Origin: Ashinkailepas kermadecensis | Lineage: Eukaryota; Arthropoda; Thecostraca; Neolepadidae | Direction: 5' to 3' | Length of the DNA: 64,000 bases | NCBI GenBank assembly: GCA_034440615.1 | Contig: JAOTOM010002921.1 | Location: forward strand, 60,169-124,168 | In this document: one piece after another, positions 1 through 10,689 of the stretch | How the letters are laid out: every line of letters starts with the position of its first letter | Numbering within the stretch: the first letter of the stretch is position 1 | Program-made: the position numbers and the translations under genes | Notes under the pieces: generated by a model | Told to the model about the DNA's origin: nothing | The model's database searches: none | What the model saw: only the letters and a program-made list of their open reading frames with translations

Positions 1-815
1 AGGTCGGTATGATGCCTCATCAGCTTGATTATTCGCATACCATGACGTCGGAATGGTGCCTCGTCAGCTTGATTATTCGCATACCATGAGGTCGGAATGG
101 TGCCTCGTCAGCTTGATTATTCGCATACCATGAGGTCGGAATGGTGCCTCGTCAGCTTGATTATTCGCATACCATGAGGTCGGAATGATGCCTCATCAGC
201 TTGATTATTCGCATACTATTAGGTCGGAATGATGCCTCGTCAGCTTGATTATTCGCATACCATGAGGTCGGAATGATGCCTCATCAGCTTGATTATTCGC
301 ATACCATGAGGTCGGAATGGTGCCTCGTCAGCTTGATTATTCGCATACCATGAGGTCGGAATGGTGCCTCGTCAGCTTGATTATTCGCATACCATGAGGT
401 CGGAATGGTGCCTCGTCAGCTTGATTATTCGCATACCATGAGGTCGGAATGATGCCTCGTCAGCTTGATTATTCGCATACCATGAGGTCGGAATGATTCC
501 TCGTCAGCTTGATTATTCGCATACCATGAGGTCGGAATGATTCCTCATCGGCTTGATTATTCGCATACCATGAGGTCGGAATGATGCCTCGTCAGCTTGA
601 TTATTCGGATACCATGAGGTCGGAATGGTGCCTCGTTAGCTTGATTATTCGCATACCATGAGGCCGGAATGGTGCCTCGTCAGCTTGATTATTCTGATAC
701 CATGAGGTCGGAATGGTGCCTCGTCAGCTTGATTATTCGGATACCATGAGGTCGGAATGGTGCCTCGTCAGCTTGATTATTCGCATACCATGAGGTCGGA
801 ATGATGCCTCGTCAG
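1..815. repeat. 44-bp minisatellite array
   Basis: About 18 direct copies of a 44-bp unit (begins AGGTCGGAATGGTGCCTCGT, ends CGCATACCATG) run from the left edge of the window to about position 815, so the true left end is not seen. Copies differ by single bases, such as GGTGCC/GATGCC and CGTCAG/CATCAG. The unit is not a multiple of three and no coding role is suggested. Confidence 0.95.
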
Positions 816-2025
816 CTACACCAAGCGGCCTGGAAAACGTGCTGTGGCGCGTGCTCCTACATTTGATCGATCGGTACAGCTGGAAATCACCTTTTCTGCA
901 CTTTTGACAGAATGACCAAATATAGTGGGTACGATCTGCATCCACAGCTCCGAGTCACATTCTGGAACCAATGCTGAACTTGGATGAAGTTAGCGGTGAC
1001 CTGCATTCATTTTATATTGACATACATTCCCCATGTTCTACAATTAGCATATGTGTCTCTTTCATCCACGTGGAAACAAATATGATGTAGCTGTGGTCTA
1101 ATAACCGTGTGTGGAATATCGAAGTGAAGTGTCTAAACGGGATGGATGTTCTTTTCGCTGACGTCGTAACCAGTGATCTAGGATGAAGTATAAGAATTGG
1201 CTCCAACGAAGTTATGAATTGATTGATGGAGGGGTGTTGACATCGTAAAGAGACTGTGTAATTGAGTTGTTGAGCCTGGGAAGACTACAGGTGCAGTTAA
1301 TTCCCACATCGCAGTCAAAGCCGGGCGATACTACAAACGTAACCGGCCGGTGTTGTACCCTTATTTTGCCCAAGATGAACAGCTTGGACACAGACCAATT
1401 CGTTTTTTTTGGCCATCGCGCTTCATCTCAAGACGGTCCAATGCGCACCACAGCGCTCGAGATAACCTCTGAATGTCACTAGTCGCCGACGGCACGACAG
1501 TTGGGCTTCAACTGTTTTTCCCCCTAAATTGCGGACCAGTTCGGCATAATAATGAGTCGTTCAACGGCGCGTATCGATGGATGATTCAATTAGGGGGCAC
1601 ATTGGTGCCAAACGGAACAGCATCAGCACACATTGACAGGAAATGGGTCCCGCGTCCATTCACGAAGACCGGATGGTGTGAATGCAAGTAAAAAGCAGTC
1701 AGTGTGGCAATTGGTTGGGTCAGGTCAGCACGTCAGGCACAATACGTCGCTGGATTGGGCAGCTGCTGACGGCCGTAGGCAGGAGAGGAAAATCTTCTCC
1801 CGAGTGAAAGGCCGGTGGATAACTCGGATCTCCAAACTACTCGTGAAACGCGGTCGGATTCCTTGCGACGTGAGCAGTTGCAGTCAAATAAGTCATGTTG
1901 AGTACGAAATATTGGCATGCAAATTTCACACGCAAATTTTGTGTGTGCATTAGGAGCCTCGAGCTAGATTGCAGTGAAGTCTGCAGGAGTGATGTGCCAT
2001 GGCTGTGCTGCGTAACCGGACGAAT
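816..2025. other. no recognisable gene
   Basis: Apparently single-copy sequence of mixed composition. Short open frames of 60-106 codons occur in several frames, but none shows a recognisable domain or compositional sign of coding. I see no RNA gene or transposon end here. Confidence 0.5.
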
Positions 2026-2622
2026 GTACGCAAAGCAAATGTACGTAAGGCAGATGTATGCACGCAAATATACGCAACAAATGCACGTAAGCACAGATTG
2101 TACGTGTGACAATTGTAGACGCAAAAGTGCACATGCGCAATTGTACGTAAGCGGACAAGCATATATGCGCAATTGTACGTAAGCGCAAACGCACGGAAAC
2201 GCATACGTACTTAAACGAAAAAGTACGCAAGCGTACGTAAATGTAAAAGCATGTAAGACCAAATGTACATAAGAGCCAATGTGTCTACATTTGTGCATAT
2301 GTACATTTGCTCTAACGTACATCTGCCATACGTACAATTGCTCTTACCTGCATTTGCATTAAGTAAATTTACATTTGCATGCATTTGCTCTAACGTACTT
2401 TTGCGTTTATGTACATGTGCTCTTACATACATCTACATTTACGTACATTTGGCATCAGCGCTTCTCCGAATGCGCACATTTGCATTCACGCGCATTTGCT
2501 CTCGCGTACTTTTCCATTCACGGACATTTTCGCTTACGTAAACCTATGGTAACCTGCACTTGCGCATGCGCACATTTGCGCTTACGACACACGTACATTT
2601 GCGCATACGCACATTTGCGACC
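2026..2622. repeat. degenerate ACGTAC/ATTTGCGC array with orientation switch
   Basis: Short degenerate units built on GCAAATGTACGTAAGCGC run rightward from about 2026. At about 2285 the array changes to the reverse-complement form (TACATTTGCGCTTACGTAC). Together the two arms form a large imperfect inverted repeat. The array continues beyond the SINE at 2623-2768. Confidence 0.8.
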
Positions 2623-2768
2623 GGGGACGAGTGGTCTAGGGGTAAGATGCTCGTCTCACAATCGAAAGATTGTGGGTTCGAGTCTCACCTGTCGCTACTC
2701 TTCGCCCGCGACCAATCGGCGTGAGAGATTGGCGACGCTATCTGACTCAACAGTCCCAATGACCCAAT
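2623..2768 (+). mobile_element. tRNA-derived SINE, copy 1
   Basis: The element begins GGGGACGAGTGGTCTAGGGG, which contains a good RNA polymerase III A box (TGGTCTAGGGG). A B box (GGTTCGAGTCT) follows about 40 bases later. The tRNA-like head is followed by a body ending GATTGGCGACGCTATCTGACTC and a short variable tail. The sequence CATTTGCGA is found on both sides (2612-2620 and 2769-2777), which fits a target-site duplication. The insertion lies inside the ACGTAC array. Loop sequence CTCACAA suggests descent from a tRNA with CAC anticodon, but the stem is too degenerate to be sure. Confidence 0.85.
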
Positions 2769-2777
2769 CATTTGCGA

Positions 2778-2940
2778 TTATGAATATCTGTACTTATGCA
2801 CTTTTGCGCTTACGTACCTTTGCGCATATGTACATTTGCACTTAAGTGCATTTGTGCTTTCGTTCATTTGCGCTTACGTACATATGCCATACGAACATCT
2901 GCCATACGTACATCTGTCCCTACGTACATTTGTCCTAGAA
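2778..2940. repeat. continuation of ACGTAC/ATTTGCGC array
   Basis: The reverse-orientation form of the short degenerate unit (TTTGCGCTTACGTAC and similar) resumes after the SINE and fades out at about 2940. Confidence 0.75.
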
Positions 2941-2945
2941 TCGCG

Positions 2946-3240
2946 TGGCAGTAATGGCTCGTATCAGTAATGTCGAGGGCACACCATTCGATGTCCTGTA
3001 TACACGTAGATGGCAGTAATGGCTCGTATGAGTAATGCCGAGGGCACACCATTCGATGTCCTGTATACACGTAGATGGCAGTAATGGCTCGTATCAGTAA
3101 TGCCGAGGGCACACCATTCGATGTCCTGTTGTAATGCCGAGGGCACACCATTCGATGTCCTGAATACACGTAGATGGCAGTAATGGCTCGTATCAGTAAT
3201 GCCGAGGGCACACCATTCGATGTCCTGCATACACGTAGAT
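2946..3240. repeat. 65-bp tandem repeat, about 4.5 copies
   Basis: Direct copies of a 65-bp unit containing GGCAGTAATGGCTCGTATCA and CGAGGGCACACCATTCGATG. One internal copy (about 3131-3169) is shortened. Confidence 0.9.
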
Positions 3241-3300
3241 GCCCTCGCAATGTGCGATGAAGATGCGGTCGCGCCCATCGCTACCAACTCATCCCCAGGG

Positions 3301-3408
3301 CGACCGGTGAAGTGTGAGCATGCTGCATGTCGAGCCACTGGACAACGTTTGCCACGACCGGTGAAGTGTGAGCATGCTGCATGTCGAGCCACTGGACAAC
3401 GTTTGCCA
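3301..3408. repeat. 54-bp perfect tandem duplication
   Basis: Two identical adjacent 54-bp copies (3301-3354 and 3355-3408), each starting CGACCGGTGAAGTGTGAGCA. Confidence 0.95.
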
Positions 3409-3567
3409 CGCATTGCATGATCCGCTGCTTTCACCCATCCTGTCCATGTCCTATCTCCAACCCAGACTCAACAGAGGATGCGAGGAAAGACAATTTCGCT
3501 CCCTAACCGCTTTTGCCTCAATTACCGGTGTGGGAGCTGTTGTGGAGATGGTTGGACCGCATTCACT

Positions 3568-3988
3568 TTAACACGCGCACCGGAGGGATGGGGCGGAATC
3601 CACCCTCCCCTCTTGTTTTTCGACAACATGTCATACACGGGCTGGGATAGTGTACTAAAATCTTGTGAGTTTATTAAAATTGATAGCACATCCTATGTAA
3701 AATAAATAGAAATCCGTTGGTAAACATACGAATTGCGGAGGTGCCAGATCGACCAACCGGCAGGCCGCCGAGCGGTCAAGGTCACAAAGGCTTCGTGAGT
3801 TCGGTGGTGGCAGATTTCGACCTCATTTCACCCTGACGACATTGATATAGCGTCATGCAATTTATGCTAAAGCGAGTGCATCACAGCCGTAATCCATCCT
3901 TAGAATTTTGTGCTTCCAGTTCTGGTAGTTCCCGAGATATTAAGGGGAGTGCGAGTGCGCCCTCCCCCTCCGGTGCTCATCGTGTGAG
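3568..3988. mobile_element. small TIR element, TTAA-family relative
   Basis: The left end TTAACACGCGCACCGGAGGG and the right end CCTCCGGTGCTCATCGTGTGAG are imperfect inverted repeats. The left end matches the ends of the 1-kb TTAA elements at 9684, 43536 and 46059, but the interior differs. Interior sequence around 3810-3985 is related to 50935-51095. There is no coding capacity. The right boundary is less certain because the TTAA is degraded there. Confidence 0.6.
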
Positions 3989-4061
3989 AGGCCGGTTAAG
4001 CCTCGCTTGTGCAGGGGACGCCTGATGTAACCCGTCATAGTTCTTTGTTTCGCGAGCACAG

Positions 4062-4088
4062 AACAAACAAACAAACAAACAAACAAAC
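4062..4088. repeat. (AACA)n microsatellite
   Basis: About seven AACA units. Confidence 0.95.
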
Positions 4089-4617
4089 GGCGGGAGCTCG
4101 CGCACCGTCGCGTCGCCTGGCATACCTAATGGGGTATTGCGTGTCGACTTCATGGTATGAATAATTTGAACATATTGTGTTAGTCACTGCATTGTTAAAG
4201 GGAGCGTTTTTGTCCCCTGTAATATTTAGAAAACCGATGGACGAAATGCGTGCAAAAATTATCGTTCGAAAGCTTGCATCATTACCCATATTTGTGTCAA
4301 GCAAAACTTTGAAATGATGAAAACGGCTGACGTAGAAGGCAAAGCAATAGGACAATATGATATGTTTGTGTTTCTGCAGCTTTTAGATGTAGTCCCACAT
4401 TTCGGTCCAATTACTGCCAATTAACTCAAAATCAATGTTACTTTCAATTGTGGGCTAATGAAGCTCACTATGCAAATGTATAGGCATATCCAAGCCAATC
4501 TGAATTGGGAATACACTATTGACCAGCACAAGGTCGTGTTGTAATCAATTCAATATGTCTTCATAGGCGACGAGTACTTTAGCAGAATTATACCGAATGT
4601 TGCTCCACAAATGGGAC

Positions 4618-4719
4618 ATTCATGTCATAGGCGACTTCAGATACACAATCATGGTGGTAACCCGATAAATTCATGTCATAGGCGACGTCAGGTACACAGC
4701 AATTGTGGTAACCCGACAC
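4618..4719. repeat. 51-bp imperfect tandem duplication
   Basis: Two copies beginning ATTCATGTCATAGGCGAC and ending GTGGTAACCCGA, with several substitutions between them. Confidence 0.8.
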
Positions 4720-4879
4720 AACCTAGTCTATAATCCTGTGCGTGGTCTTGGCGACTGTAGCGACATGTGTTGCATTCTCAATCTGTCATTTAAGACAGAA
4801 AGACCGATAAAGCGTAACAAGCCTGCATAATTACTGTAAGTAATACTCTTGATCTGCTCGTTGAGATGATCATTATCAC

Positions 4880-5582
4880 TGAAACCGATGAATTATGCCA
4901 AAATTTCAGCCGTGGTTACATTTCGACGGCTTGTGTTTGTCAACAGAGATAATTTTACGGCGAGAGAAAGCGTAGAAAACGAGATAAAAGTTATTTTGCA
5001 GGTAGTGGTGAGTAGCTCTTCGATGTCGTTTACGGTGAGGCCAAACAAATTCATCCGATCTAAATGCTTCCGGGTGAGGTTTACTGTTAATCACATGGTC
5101 TCAACAATTGGTATATTGTCCTAAAGGCTGACTGTATTTACTGTGAAGGCTATGGATCCCTCTGGAATGCCAGATGGAAATTGCTCATGCAGCAGTCTGA
5201 AGTAATCACGTGCGTTGGTTAAATAAGATGGAACAACAACTAGAAGTTGGTTCATAATCCGCTTCAGGACCCAGGATAATTTATCGAGTTGGTTCGCACA
5301 AGCTGAAACTATAGTGCGGGATATGTAAGCTTCGTGACATTTTGGGAGGCCGTAAAACTCGGCTATACGATAGCAGCATGGCTTGATGGCTCCAACAGTC
5401 TTATCATACAGTCTGTCCTTCACAGTCTGGTATACGATGGCTCCAACAGTCTTATCATACAGTCTGTCCTTCACAGTCTGGTACACGATGGCTTTAGTAG
5501 CAGCATGTAGCGTACGCGACTCACCTAAAAGAGCCGCTTGTTTAATCAGAACGAATCCCTTATATATTTCGCACACTTTCAC
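4880..5582 (-). pseudogene. Penelope-like reverse transcriptase fragment
   Basis: Read on the minus strand, the frame at 5582-5121 contains FYGLPKCHE followed by TIVSACANQLDKLS. This corresponds to the 'YGLPKIHK...RPIVS' block that opens the RT fingers of Penelope-like elements. After a frameshift near 5120 the next block (RKHLDRMNLFGLTVNDIEEL, about 5075-5017) fits the following RT region. The catalytic VDD block is absent. A 51-bp tandem duplication lies inside the frame. The piece has no endonuclease and is dead. It covers a part of the RT not present in the 8.4-11.9 kb locus. The family assignment rests on motif recognition and is fairly firm. Confidence 0.7.
5386..5487. repeat. 51-bp tandem duplication inside the Penelope-like fragment
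   Basis: Two almost identical 51-bp copies starting GATGGCTCCAACAGTC. Fifty-one bases is 17 codons, so on the minus strand the duplication repeats AIVYQTVKDRLYDKTVG without shifting the frame. Confidence 0.9.
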
Positions 5583-6457
5583 ATGATGCGCTATGTCACG
5601 CAGGCTCAGACGCTCCTCTTCGTATGGTTTGGAGCCACCATACGAAGGTGGTTTGTGTGATAGGTCTTGGACCGATTCATTTATTTCTGTTTGAGCTCCT
5701 GCAGAGCCTTTTTGTTTGTGTCAGAGTCGACGATGGTTCCATGCATGTATCTGTGTCACTAACGCGAGGGTTCGAGCTCAATCTACGATTTGTGTCTGTG
5801 TCGGTATGATTATCGCTTTCAGGAAGTTGTGGTGTGTCAGTGCGATTGTTGTTATTGAACTGCTGTTGTGTGTGATCTTGAGTCATTAGTATCTTATACA
5901 TACCTGGGAGGCAATGGTGGTGGTGAAATTACAAGTCGCCTCAGTTTTATGGAAGTGTACTGACCAGTGTGGAGCAAAAGCAGCTCTCTCCCAAGCAGCC
6001 TGTGCATGCTCATTCTCATGTTCTTGCTGTTGTTGTTGTTCTGTGTATTTGGACCTACCTGCGTCTTAGCGATCCTATCAGCGTCATGTGGTAGGTAGCT
6101 AATTCACAATTCAGAGCATCGTACCAAGTAGCCAGCGAGTTGTCATCAACAGAGGAGTGGGATAATGATAGTCTCCATAGTTACCAAGACAGACTGGACA
6201 AAAACGAACCCAATATTACTACGACCTGGAATCCGTGTTCATTTCCCGTCTGTACAATACATTCAGCTGCAGATAACCAATAAAGCATCCAGAGCGAAGA
6301 AGTTGCATGCATTGGAGACGTGTAAATAGCGACACCCGCCCACCTTCCAGGATATATGCCGATCAAACATTGAAGCGTTCAGAAACGACAAAAGCTCGCA
6401 TTAATTCCGTACATCATTCACCCGGCAAGGCAAGCAGACTCGGCAGCCAACGGAACA
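5583..6457. other. no recognisable gene
   Basis: No domain, RNA gene or transposon end seen. There is a short GTT-rich stretch near 6028. Confidence 0.5.
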
Positions 6458-8150
6458 GCCGACTCTGCCGTCCGGACATGTCACCACAGCCGACTCTGCC
6501 GTCCGGACACCTCACCACAGCCGACTCTGCCGTCCGGACACCTCACCACAGCCGACTCTGCCGTCCAGACACCTCACCACAGCCGACTCTGCCGTCCGGA
6601 CACCTCACCACAGCCGACTCTCCAGTCCGGACACCTCATCACAGCCGACTCTGCCGTCCGCACACCTCATCAAAGTCGACTCTGCCGTCCGCACACCTCA
6701 TCACAGCCCACTCTGCCGTCCGGACACCTCATCAAAGTCGACTCTGCCGTCCGGACACCTCATCAAAGTCGACTCTGCCGTCCGCACACCTCATCACAGC
6801 CGACTCTACAGTCCGGACACCTCATCACAGCCGACTCTGCCGTCCCGAACCTCATCACAGCCGACTCTCCAGTCCGGAAACCTCATCACAGCCGACTCTG
6901 CCGTCCGGACACCTCAACACAGCCGACTCTTCCGTCCGCACACCTCATCACAGCCAACTCTGCCATCCAGACACCTCATCACAGCCGACACAGCCGCCCG
7001 GACACCTCAACACAGCCGACTCTGCCGTCTGCACACCTCAACACAGCCGACTCCGCCGTCCGGACACCTCATCACAGCCGACTCTCCAGTCCGGACACCT
7101 CATCACAGCCGACTCTGCCGTCCGCACACCTCATCACAGCCGACTCTGCCGTCCGGACACCTCAACACAGCCGACTCTGACGTCCGGACACCTCAATACA
7201 GCCGACTCTGCCGTCCGGACACCTCATCACAGCCGACTCTGCCGTCCGGACACCTCAATACAGCCGACTCTACCGTCCGGACATGTCACCACAGCCGACT
7301 CTACCGTCCGGACACCTCAACACAGCCGACTTTGCCGTGCGGACACCTCATCACAGCCGACTCTGCCGTCCGGACACCTCATCACAGCCGACTCTGCCGT
7401 CCGGACATGTCACCACAGCCGACTCTACCGTCCGGACACCTCAACACAGCGACTCTACCGTCCGGACACCTCAACACAGCCGACTTTGCCGTGCGGACAC
7501 CTAAACGCGACTCGCCGTCGGACACCTCAACAGCCGACTCTCGTCCGGACACCTCATCACAGCCGACTCTGCCGTCCGGACACCTCAACACAGCCGACTC
7601 TGACGTCCGGACACCTCAATACAGCCGACTCTGCCGTCCGGACACCTCAGCACAGCCGACTCTGCCTCCCGGACACCTCAATACAGCCGACTCTACCGTC
7701 CGGACATGTCACCACAGCCGACTCTGCCTTCCGGACACCTCACCACAGCCGACTCTACCGTCCGGACATGTCACCACAGCCGACTCTACCGTCCGGACAC
7801 CTCAACACAGCCGACTTTGCCGTGCGGACACCTCAACACAGTCGACTCTGCCGTCCGGACACCTCATCATAGCCTACTCTGCCGTCAGAAAATTCATCAC
7901 AGCCGACTCTGCCGTCCGGACACCTCATCACAGCCGACTCTGCCGTCCGGACACCTCAATACAGCCGACTCTACTGTCCGGACACCTCAACACAGCCGAC
8001 TCTGCCGTCCGGACATCTACTCACAGCCGACTCTGACGAAGACACAGATACTCACAGCCGACTCTGACGACAACGCATCTACCCACAACTGGCTCTGTCG
8101 TCTGAACGCATACTCGTAGCTGACTCTGCCATCTGGACACATACTTACAG
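6458..8150. repeat. 31-bp minisatellite array, about 50 copies
   Basis: Unit CCGACTCTGCCGTCCGGACA plus CCTCATCACAG, with common CATGTCACC, CCTCAACAC and CCTCAATAC variants. Several units near 7500-7550 carry deletions, and the array degenerates after about 8030. Because 31 is not a multiple of three, all three frames are visited in turn. All are nearly stop-free, which creates a 521-codon open frame (6307-7872) with a 31-residue protein period. I consider that frame a by-product of the array, not a gene. Confidence 0.95.
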
Positions 8151-8419
8151 CCCGTGCGCAGGTAGAAAGTGAAAAGACAAAAAAGCAAAGTGGGGAAGTG
8201 AGACAAAAATCAGGCGGACGAAAGTTGGAAATGCTAAACAGACACAAGGAAGAGGATGTTAAAACGTTAAAGTTGAAAGTTGAAATGTTGACCTGAACCT
8301 TCCTGAAATGCCTGCTCAATAGCTGGGTATCTAATTCGGTTTAAATATTTCAGAGACATATTAAAGGGTTTTAAGAATGATAATGATATGTCTGGGATGA
8401 CCCCTTTTTTAAACAATGC

Positions 8420-8655
8420 ATGAGCTTCCGGAGCTCTTAGCGGCTCCGTCGTCAGATGGTATATTACAAGAGAAGACGTTTTCCACAAAATTTCAAACAC
8501 AGGACACGAGCAGTGAGGAATGCAGCACTCAATGCAGCAAAACACGGCAGGGACTGTAAAACAACACACTTGAAACTTCCACGTAGTAACAAACGGTAGG
8601 CAATAAAATGCATCACAACTGACATCCCCAATTCTCCCCCACCCCTCCCCCAAGA
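8420..8655 (-). other. 3' flank of Penelope-like element, shared with second copy
   Basis: This stretch is the non-coding tail after the endonuclease stop. It matches, in inverted orientation, about 11630-11870, including the motifs TTTTGCTGCATTG, TTTCAAACAC and GACGGAGCC. The paired homology marks it as the element's 3' untranslated region. Confidence 0.7.
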
Positions 8656-9020
8656 CTACTGCTGGTCAATATTAGCCACTCTCCAGATGGTCGACCATTC
8701 TAAACCCCTATCCCGATTCAGCTCTGGTCGCGACTTTATAATATGGTAAGATTCTAACAGCTTCCTTCTCCTAAACTGTGTTTCACGTCCCAGAATCTCC
8801 ACGTAGTTCCAATGGATATCGTGCCGGGTATCTACAGCGTGTTGAGCAACTGCGGACTTTTCTGGTTGGGCCTTGGAGAGAGCGTTCCGGTGTTCCTTCA
8901 GGCGCTTGTCCAGCGGCCGACCACTCTCGCCAATGTACGTTGCGTTGCATTCCCATGCCAGGCGGTAGATGGTTCCCGAGTGTTGTCCCCGATCTCTTCA
9001 GTCTTTGAGACGTTTACATA
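8656..9020 (-). pseudogene. Penelope-like GIY-YIG endonuclease domain
   Basis: On the minus strand a frame reads TIYRLAWECNATYIGESGRP followed by LDKRLKEHRNAL. This is the N-terminal signature of the GIY-YIG nuclease carried by Penelope-like elements. It continues through HAVDTRHDIHWN and REEx-like positions to LNRDRGLEWSTIWR and a TAG stop at 8658-8656. The family uses this nuclease to nick target DNA for reverse transcription. The expected Tyr, Arg and Glu-region residues are present and the frame is open for about 115 codons. An in-frame TGA lies just upstream (near 9000), and beyond it the reading frame runs into the A-rich tract. The nuclease domain itself thus looks well preserved in a broken element. 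The RT part of the same element lies at 10690-11341. Confidence 0.8.
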
Positions 9021-9049
9021 GCTTCATTAGGTTTAAGAAAGAAATTCCC

Positions 9050-9386
9050 CAGAAAACCAAAGGTTGAAAGGTTACAGACAAGAAGTTTCTTCTTTTCGAA
9101 ATTAAATACAAAAAAACGAAGTTAAAAGAAATTTAAATTAAAGGGAGGAAAAAATTAAAAATTAAAAATAAGTTAAAATTATATTAATATATATAAAAAA
9201 AAAAAAAAAAAAGTAGAATAACCTTAAAAAAATAACCAATTTTATAAGTAATAAAAAAAAAAAAAAATGAAAAATTTTAAAAAATTAAAAAAAAAAAAAA
9301 AATATAGGTAGTAGTAATAAAAAATAAAAATAAAAATTAAAAAATAAAAATTAAAATTAAAAACCAAAAAGCAAAAAAATAAAAAG

Positions 9387-9419
<33 letters not shown>

Positions 9420-9435
9420 AAAAATTTTATAATAT

Positions 9436-9481
<46 letters not shown>

Positions 9482-9493
9482 ATATAAATAAAA

Positions 9494-9531
<38 letters not shown>

Positions 9532-9542
9532 AATAAGTAAAA

Positions 9543-9578
<36 letters not shown>

Positions 9579-9608
9579 AAATATAAAAATATAAAAAAAA
9601 AAAAAAAA

Positions 9609-9641
<33 letters not shown>
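9050..9641. repeat. long A-rich low-complexity tract
   Basis: About 590 bases of almost pure A with scattered T and very few G or C, including uninterrupted A runs of more than 30. It sits between the linker and endonuclease parts of the minus-strand Penelope-like element. It may be an expanded poly(A)/poly(T) insertion or partly an assembly artefact. Confidence 0.9.
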
Positions 9642-9644
<3 letters not shown>

Positions 9645-9683
9645 GCACGTCGCGTTCGGCCTTCCGTAATGGCAGTCTGTTTT
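9642..9683 (-). pseudogene. Penelope-like RT-endonuclease linker piece
   Basis: Minus-strand codons read KNRLPLRKAERDVP, which fits the linker between RT and endonuclease in this family. Its frame joins exactly to that of the RT part if the TTAA element at 9684-10689 and one TTAA copy are ignored. Confidence 0.65.
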
Positions 9684-10689
9684 TTAACACGCGCATTGGA
9701 GGATAGTGGGGGTGGGCGAGAAAATCGCTAGAAAATTTTTTTAAACGCCCACCCCTCCGGTTTTTCGTACATAACTCCAGATTTTACCGGGCGATATACG
9801 CCATTTTTGCGTGCCTGCTTAGAAGTGTCCGGCGAGTCGTTTAAAGCAAACACCGAAATCGGTTGCATTATTTTCGAGTTAGGGGCCGTTAAAGTCAAAA
9901 CAATTCGTAGCGTCAGACCACAAAATTCGGCGCTGATGCGCTTCCCGTATATTGGCAAACCGGAAGTGTTCTTGGCAACACTAGCGACTTGTTGGATGTA
10001 TATTGGTATGCTATATAGTTTCAAGGTCATGTTAAATCACCGAGGTCAGTCAGGTCAAGTTCATGACAGGTTAATGGAACCAAACTTGGTCAACTGGAAT
10101 GCTGTCATAAATGCAAATGATTGTCATGCGATTGATGTCGCTTTGCATGTTACCCCCTACACATTCTGAAAACTACTGTTCGTCATTGTGTACCTAAGCG
10201 TTTCCATACTTTATTTATGTACTTCACTCCATTCTTCGCGAAGCCGATTGCGCCGAGCTGTCCGACGGAGCAGTCAGGCGGGCGGCCCGGTTCCGGTAAC
10301 TGGAACAGGTAACTGACCTGATAAAGTGCTGCTATATAGGTAACCTGAGGTCAAATGTCGGGTCTAGCATCTGTATTGCATCATTAGTAATGTCCAAAAC
10401 ATCACTGAAGCCCATTTTGGAGCATTTAAACACAATCACGGCGATCCATAACAATGACAAGCTAAGCCACGCAAAACACGGAGATTTTGACATATGTGAC
10501 CTCATTTGACCTTGAAAATATTGACCTAAGATCATTAATTTGCACATCATAGAGGACACTACCGTACCCATCCATCCTGCGAATTTCGTTACTCCAGCTT
10601 TAATAGGAGCCGAGATCTTAGGGGGGGGGACGGAATCCGCCCCCCTCCAGTGCACGTAATTTTCAGAGGCCCTCCAGGGCTCGTGTTAA
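9684..10689. mobile_element. 1-kb TTAA-flanked DNA transposon, copy A (non-autonomous)
   Basis: It begins TTAACACGCGCATTGGAGG and ends CCCTCCAGGGCTCGTGTTAA, giving terminal inverted repeats of about 18 bp with TTAA at both outer edges. Related copies lie at 43536-44518 and 46059-46988. The interior carries GGTTCCGGTAACTGGAACAG, GACCTGATAAAGTG and several AGGTCA-type motifs. I find no transposase. TTAA target duplication is typical of the piggyBac superfamily, but the TIR sequence alone does not prove that affiliation. It has inserted into the Penelope-like ORF. Confidence 0.85.

Noticed and set aside
1..815. CRISPR-like array
   Set aside because: The 44-bp units are contiguous with no unique spacers, and the setting is eukaryotic.
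2623..2768. Functional tRNA gene
   Set aside because: The anticodon stem does not pair properly, the sequence continues into a shared non-tRNA body and has target duplications, so it is a SINE.
6307..7872. 521-codon open reading frame
   Set aside because: Its protein repeat follows the 31-bp DNA repeat exactly and the other frames are equally open; no domain or signal supports a gene.
9427..9696. Phe-rich membrane protein on the minus strand
   Set aside because: It is a translation of the poly(A) tract.
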